Positions 57,981-64,000 of a DNA stretch of 64,000 nucleotides are shown here, piece after piece. Both the position numbers and the translations under genes were made by a program. The DNA comes from Terebella lapidaria (taxonomy: Eukaryota; Annelida; Polychaeta; Terebellida; Terebellidae), in assembly GCA_949152475.1 (NCBI GenBank), contig OX424555.1:17192868-17256867 (forward strand). Direction: 5' to 3'. Position 1 is the first letter of the stretch. Every line of letters begins with the position of its first letter. Below the pieces are notes generated by a model, which had not been told where the DNA came from, ran no database searches, and saw only the letters and a program-made list of their open reading frames with translations.

Positions 57981-59666
57981 TTCCGACTTCTAGGTCATAG
58001 ATTGTTTGACTATATGATCCCAAAAGTCAACAGGGTTTTTCCCTGATGATATATGAGGGATATGATTCTATATGATTCTGCGGAAACAAAGTCCCCAAAC
58101 TGACATTGATTTCATCCTAATGGATCTCACAGACCTCGGATCTGGCTCAGAAAGCTTACAGCACATCTACATAATATGTCTGAGCAGTGGTGCACATTTC
58201 AAGTCGATCCGTCATGGCGTTCTTGAGTTATCAAGCGGAAACGAAAACGGTGGACGAAAAAAAGGAAGAATTCTGACCAAACCATAAAGACATTTCTGCC
58301 GAAATGTCTTTAATACAACGTGCGTATGATTCTATGTACTCTATCTATGTATCACATTATGTACGTGCGGTTCATGAATATTACTCAACGGGTAATTGTA
58401 CAACCATTAGCTGTCATACATCTCCTATCGTCTCCTGCCTTGCACCCTCGGAGTAGGAAGTGATGGTATCAGAGAGGATCATTGGTAGCAGAATATGCTC
58501 ACGTGATACTATTATCACATTATTGACGTTCTTGGTTGTTTTCGATAATTGAAATAAATGTCACATTTCAGTCTCTCTTTTTGCTTTCGTACCAAGCATC
58601 AACCCCAGGACCCCTTTCACTCGAATTATTAGTAATGGTTCTTGTGACGTTGTGACGGTGCGATTATCAAATACATTAACTGGTCAAAATAGACCTCACA
58701 TCCTGCAGTGTGTCAATTATATGAAAAACTGTTTCACTGTCCATATTGACGACTAGGCGTTCTGTTACTACTGGTTACAAGATTGTATTTTCTCATCACG
58801 CCCTTTCTCACATCTCCAGTTTTATGCAACATGACGTAATGATGAATAAACACAAGAAAGCCAGCCAGACATCAGACGTTGTTCGTTTGACAAAATGGTA
58901 CATGTATTCAAATTGAGTGTTCACCCCGAATCCAGTGGTTCAATCTTACTGTAGAGGTTATCCAAGATCAAAGTCATCTTTTTAAGGCACATTACTTCCA
59001 GAAGTGTTCGAAGCTAATAGCAAACAATTATTGGGTATATTCTGCATGAACTGATCTTGAATATCAGTGATTTACCTTCAAAGTTCATCAAAAGTCAAAA
59101 ATAGTGGTAACCGATATGATGTCCATGTACGAGTTCGTGTAAGTGTTTAATGCTGTCATATATCTGTAACTGTATGTAATTATTGATTTAATCACATAAA
59201 TGCGACTAGTAGCTATTCATCATTATTTAATCCTGTATAGATATTTCACGTGTGTTTTCCTGTGATATGCATCTGAAGACAGTAGGCCTGTTCTTTAATG
59301 TAAACTGCTTTTATTGAAACACTGAACAAGTATACAAAAGATATAGGTCCTATGACTCGTCATACAGAACAATTGGTATGAATAACAAACTGAATGCGGC
59401 TCTAACTCTATACTGCCACAACTATAAAACTACAGTCGTAAAAGCCTCATAAAACGTTATAGTGACAAACGTTATAGTAACTGTATGCCTTCAGTATAGC
59501 ACACATGTCTATAGTGATTAATCATATCTAAATAACTACATCTACGATCGAAAAGAACCTACAATAACAAAATCCGTCTTTATTCACTTCAACAATGTCT
59601 ATAGCAGCAATATGGTGTCTGTTGCTTGTATAGATCTAATGCCCGGTGTAAGTTCTGAAAGAAGTT
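57980..59666. other. intergenic, between NTF2-like genes
   Basis: 58361-58460 resembles the 5' flank at 14880-15000. The rest is AT-rich without a domain. A minus-strand AATAAA near 59310 could end the two-domain NTF2-like gene. Confidence 0.35.
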
Positions 59667-62600
59667 TCACTGTGTCTGACCGGACACGGGGCGGTGGTTG
59701 AACGAATCCCTCTCAATGTACCACTCGTCCGCTACCTTCGTCCACAGGAGCGAGTTCCTGCAATGCAAGGGAAATGTGAAATTACTGTACTGTAATATCA
59801 TGTCATCATGCCAAGTGCCAACCCTAAACAACGCCTGACAATTCAAACATTTGTCAGCTGCTGAAACCATAAGCCTGATTTCATAGCATATAAATAAGCA
59901 TTCACAGAAGAATTACATGTAGAAGATGGTCGATCCCATTCAGGTATATATCATGCAATTATTCACTGAATATAGGGGAACTTTCTGAATACAGCGATTC
60001 GAAGTACTGGAAAAATATGTGAAATGGCATAGGATGACCCTATAGGATAGCCACAATTTATCATAACGGACCCGTACACACGAGTGATGATGAAGCTGAC
60101 CTGAAGGCGAACCGGGTCTCCCCGTTCTCGTCCACGGAGCGCATGTTACAGTTGGTGTAGGCGGTGACGTCATTAAGCAGCTCGCAGTAACACGTCTCCT
60201 CGATAACGATCGTCTTCATCGTCGGGATCACCTTCTGTAGCTTCTTCCGTATCTCTGTAACGACAAGGCAACACCGATATTGAATTTTAGTTTCTCAGTG
60301 TAGAGAAACGTCAAGCAGAATCGCTGTATCGGATGAAATGTTATATATTTCATTCCCATTTTCTCTGTTATGAAACTAGAATGCTGTGGTAAATTGTCTT
60401 ACTAAACACGACATTACACAAGAATGCTTTTTATTTTCTTATATTTCATACACTTGTATGTCATTCAAACTCATTTTCACCTTCTCTGCCGCTGCATATT
60501 TCCTCCTCGTGTGGGATCAGCGTGGCGTTCTCCGAGTAGGTGTCAGCCACGCAGTTATAGTTCTCCGAGTTGATCGAGTGGCACAGGTTGGAGATCCGGG
60601 CTTGGATCTGCTGCTTCACCGCATCTGCATGAGATCATCAGATACATTGATTTGTTGGTGTGAACAAAGGCACCAAAGGGGCATCTATGTGATCCGTTAT
60701 GATCGAAAGGGCATCCCTGTTATATGATCCGTTATGATATGATGTTGTACATGCTACATGAGATACACTTAAGCCTGAATGTAACTAATCACCTTTTGAA
60801 GTGTCAGTTGGAGCTCGGTGGTTGAAGAACTCACGGTCGATGCACCATTCACCTCCTTCCTTCTTCCACAGCCGAGTACCACTGCAAAGAGCCAATGTAA
60901 CCAATTGCAATAAATACAAGCAGGTTTACAGTTACCGGAAATTCGAATCACCCACACACGTCATTTGTCAACCTTGTAAAACGAAGATGGGATAATAGTA
61001 TGTATAAGGCAAGCGCCAACCGGATTTAAAACAGGTAGACATTAGTCATACTATTTCGCCACATTTCTATTACACAGAGTGTCACTAGGCGTTTATTTAT
61101 AGCTAGTGATACTGACTGGTGGGATAGATAAAGACACTGACTGGTAGGATCCTGTGGTGTTGCCCAGGTCGTCCACAGACTTGGTGTAGTCGTTAGTGTA
61201 GGCAGAGTTCGGTCCCGTCTGCTTGAAGTAGAAGAACTGCTCGAGAACAATGTTCTTATACGACGGTCCAATCTTACGCAGCAACTCCACGATGGCTACG
61301 AACCAATTAGATGTATCAATATCATTACAAATAAATATTTATCCATTCAAGCATACAATAATGTGAATGGCTAGATAGAATGGTTGGAGAACGATACCTG
61401 CCATTTACAAACTAGACGCTTCCGGTCGCCTACGACCGCTTGGGTGTATCCCCCGTAGCCCTATCATCCCTGTTGCCCCAAATATATCACTGATGTACAT
61501 TGTGAGTGTGAAACCTTTCAAGCTTATTGAAGGTCGAATTCAAGATCACCACTAAAATCACTGCATACGAATTTCCATTTCGACATGTTCAATAAAATAA
61601 CGAAATTACAGCCAGATAAATGTTTTCACCTAAAGTTATACTTCAACTCAGAATACTTGACAAACTTGGTTTCAAGTTGAAATTCAAGCAAAAGTCGACA
61701 AAAACTTCATTTCAAGATGACTAAATTGGAGCCCAATCGAACTTTTCACCATAAGTTATATTTCAACTCATACTATGTGCCAAACCTGGTTCCACGTTGA
61801 AATTCAAAGTAAAAGTTGACCAAAACTACATTTCAAGATGACGAAATTGGAGCCAGATCAAACTTTTCACCATAATTTAAATTGTGCAAAACTTGGTTTC
61901 AAGTTGAAATTCGAAGTAAAAATTGACTTTACTGGTAAAAATAATGTTAACTTATCCGGTTACACCCATGAAATCTCTACTGGACAAAACCTTTAAATTG
62001 TTGAGCTCAATAATAAATGTTTCTTGTCTTAACTATTTTTCTTGAGGTCAATAATAGACTTAACTAGTAAAAATGATGTTAACTTATTCGGCAATAGCCA
62101 TGAAATCTCTACTGCACAGAAGCTTTACCTCGTTGAGCCCAATAATAAATGTTTCTTGTCTTAACTACTTTTATTGTGGTCAATAATAGACTTAACTAGT
62201 AAAAATAATGTTAACTTATTCGGTTACACCTGTGAAATCTCTACTGGACAAAACCTTTACCTTGTTGAGCTCAATAATAAATGTTTCTCGTCTTAACTAT
62301 TTTTATTGTGGTCAATAATAGACTTATCTAGTAAAACCAATGTTAACTTATTCAGTAATATTGTTCTTTTTTCACCAAAAACATCAGTTCTATATTCTGA
62401 ACAAGAATCCAGTGCAATTTGCTTTCATAGTACAGGTTATTGGAGTGATCACACATGTCAAAGTAGGTATTTTAATTGTCGTAATAAGTTAACCTCTCAA
62501 ACTTATTAATATTTATTTGATCATTCTGAAAAACAATAGGTTTCGTGTGATGGTCTTTCTCATTGAGCCTGTGAGATTCCATCATCATTCATCGAAAACT

Positions 62601-63089
62601 CCCACCCGTAGAGCGTTCACAACCCATGTGTGTTAAACAGGCTAATTTGAGCACAAAATGTTACGCCAATCGGCTATTTTGGTTGCCATGGCAACCAAAA
62701 TCGATAGGTGTCGTGATCTCACTATAAGACATGTCCATATAAAATAATATCAAAATCGGTTCAGATTTGCAAGCTGCAGCGCGTTCACAAGTAAGTGTCT
62801 GCGGACGCGGCGGCGGCGGCGGCGGCGGCGGCGCGACGATCGTAAATCCATAGTATCCGCCGAACTTTGTTCGGGGGATAGAATAATTATTACCTTGACG
62901 ACCGATGACAGGGGCCTGGTTATGTGCCAGCAGGGTGGCTCCCTCCGTGTAGGTCTCCCCTACAGCCTCGAACTCGCCGCAGTTGAGGTGGTCGTTCATT
63001 CGGACCACCCGGGTCTCCAGTTCCTTCTGCAGATCTGTACCACATATGGAAAAGGCATGTGAGGCAATATTCTCACCAGCAACAGACAT
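59667..63089 (-). CDS. Two-domain NTF2/SnoaL-like protein, seven exons, 261 aa
   Basis: Minus-strand exons 63077-63089, 62894-63034, 61142-61295, 60793-60881, 60481-60624, 60101-60254 and 59667-59757 total 786 bp, all GT-AG, phases 1, 1, 2, 1, 1, 2. Domain 1 starts MSVADLQKELETRVVRMNDH, has CGEFEAVGETYTEGATLLAH, and ends LWKKEGGEWCIDREFFNHR. Domain 2 starts DAVKQQIQARISNLCHSIN, has ADTYSENATLIPH, TMKTIVIEETCYCELLNDV, and ends LWTKVADEWYIERDSFNHR before PVSGQTQ and a stop. Each domain repeats the exon pattern of the single-domain genes (141-144, 154 and 89-91 bp). The link depends on the phase 1 donor AAAAG/GTGATT at 60792. Without it the first domain would end at a TAG at 60785-60787 as a 134-aa protein, and domain 2 would lack a first exon. 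Function is unknown. No signal peptide is seen. Confidence 0.75.
61550..61940 (+). repeat. tandem repeat, unit about 127 bp
   Basis: Three diverged units with TTTCACCATAAGTTATA, TTTCAAGTTGAAATTC and AAGATGACGAAATTGGAGCC boxes. It lies in intron 2 of the two-domain gene. Confidence 0.6.
61940..62350 (+). repeat. tandem repeat, unit about 130 bp
   Basis: Units with AATGTTAACTTATTCGG, TGAAATCTCTACTGGACA and CAATAATAAATGTTTCTTGT boxes, starting near 61950, 62080, 62208 and 62338. It directly follows the other array in the same intron. Confidence 0.65.
62677..62836. repeat. palindromic X-box-like site and (CGG)n run
   Basis: A perfect 24-bp palindrome at 62677-62700 has GTTGCCATGGCAAC at its centre (62682-62695). 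A (CGG)n run follows at about 62806-62832. Both look like parts of a dispersed element in intron 2, about 60-200 bp from exon 2 of the two-domain gene. Confidence 0.6.
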
Positions 63090-64000
63090 GATTCAGTAAC
63101 AGGCAAAGTTGTTGTTTTCTGGAAAAGGGGTATTTTTCTCTCAAAATTAGTTTCATGATGATTATCATGCTACACATTCTCTGCCCATTGGAAGAGGTAT
63201 CTCTAAGATTTAAAACACTTTGCTTCCACTATTTCACAAAATCTTGATTGTGTGTTAATTAATTCGTCGTCAGCATTCGATCATTCGACTGGGTATTGCA
63301 TCCATCTTATACTGAGTTCCAGTACGCTGCAGAGTCTAGAGAACCGGTATCTCTGCGCTCCACGTGCACTATTCGGGTTTTACTTCTATTTTTGCTGACA
63401 CAATGCTGCAATTTGTTCTACATAATTCCGAACCCAACATTTCTGTTCACAGAGAATAATACACGTAGACGGTCATATTTCCAATGCAATGCATCCATCC
63501 AGCATTGAGAGATGGATCCTGGATTTCGAAAAGTGAGGAGAATCATCCATAGGGAAAGTAATACCAAGTTTAGTTTCATGCAAAGTAGCCTACCCATTTT
63601 CGCAATTCTGCCGTATCCCAGGTTTGTCAGAAGAAAATATCGTATACTCTGGGTGGGTGCTGTCTAAAATAGGAAAACAAGTTGCGGAATCATCACTTTT
63701 TTGTGATTATCAGTATGTTGTACTATATGGTTGGTGGCATGTTGAGGCAGAAGGTAACAAAACGTGATTCAGCAAAAACCCTTTTGATGCCACGAGTGAT
63801 AAATCTGACCGCTAGATATGTGATGTACGTGAAATATGCGAGATGTGACTTTGGTCAAATGCCCATCAGCAGCTAAAATCTGCTGATGCGACTGATTTAG
63901 TTTGTGTCGACTTATACAGCTACATCACAATGACTTGGTGTTTTTTTGTGGATGACCCTCTCAAGCAGTAATGATTCCTGTGCATAACGCGAGCCGCGAA
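63090..64000. other. upstream flank, nothing recognised
   Basis: Sequence upstream of the two-domain gene's start codon. No gene, repeat family or clear promoter box was recognised. Confidence 0.3.

Noticed and set aside
62806-62836. (CGG)n as a polyproline coding stretch on the minus strand
   Set aside because: It lies in intron 2 beyond a good donor at 62893 and is part of a simple repeat.

Overview
The window looks like a piece of an AT-rich, intron-containing genome of a marine invertebrate. A lophotrochozoan, probably a mollusc, is my best guess, but the species cannot be fixed from sequence alone. The grounds are short host exons with GT-AG introns, a Penelope-like reverse transcriptase, L2/CR1-type LINEs, a Ty3/gypsy LTR element, Tc1 remains and many short inverted-repeat elements. 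No bacterial-style operon, rRNA operon or CRISPR array is present.

Two host gene families account for the real genes. (1) A minus-strand array of small NTF2/SnoaL-fold genes: an exon 3-4 pair without its upstream exons (230-3446), two complete four-exon genes of 126 codons each (11003-14672 and 45579-57002), and a seven-exon gene with two NTF2-like domains (59667-63089). Exon lengths (144/154/76 in the single-domain genes) and intron phases (1, 1, 2) are almost invariant, so these are tandem segmental duplicates. Most of the DNA between them is repeats. (2) A cluster of very divergent homeobox-type genes: one on the minus strand (15920-16603), one on the plus strand (22665-24474), and a minus-strand gene (19990-21380) that is head-to-head with the latter. 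The third gene shares its N-terminal motif, intron phases and promoter layout but shows no homeodomain. Both recognisable homeodomains are cut by an intron at the same codon just before the WFxNxR helix, and both are two residues longer than the canonical domain.

Layout: 0-3.4 kb, NTF2-like exon remnants, a foldback element and a Tc1 fossil; 3.8-4.8 kb, Penelope-like RT; 4.9-9.5 kb, a degenerate motif array and a 27-bp minisatellite broken by a LINE; 9.7-15 kb, NTF2-like gene with intronic repeats and a second foldback element; 15.9-25 kb, homeobox cluster; 25-28.7 kb, MITEs and direct repeats; 28.7-45.1 kb, one LINE that hosts both a 1.5-kb inverted-repeat element and a young 12-kb Ty3/gypsy element; 45.6-57 kb, NTF2-like gene whose introns are filled with 134-bp-monomer repeats; 57-64 kb, small tandem repeats and the two-domain NTF2-like gene.

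The observations I rate highest are the homeobox family with its shared oddities, the foldback elements built of 14-bp palindromes on an exact or near-exact 22-bp period, the fused two-domain NTF2-like gene, and the strand-biased CGACCC/CGGCCC motif that runs through coding and non-coding parts of the LTR element.
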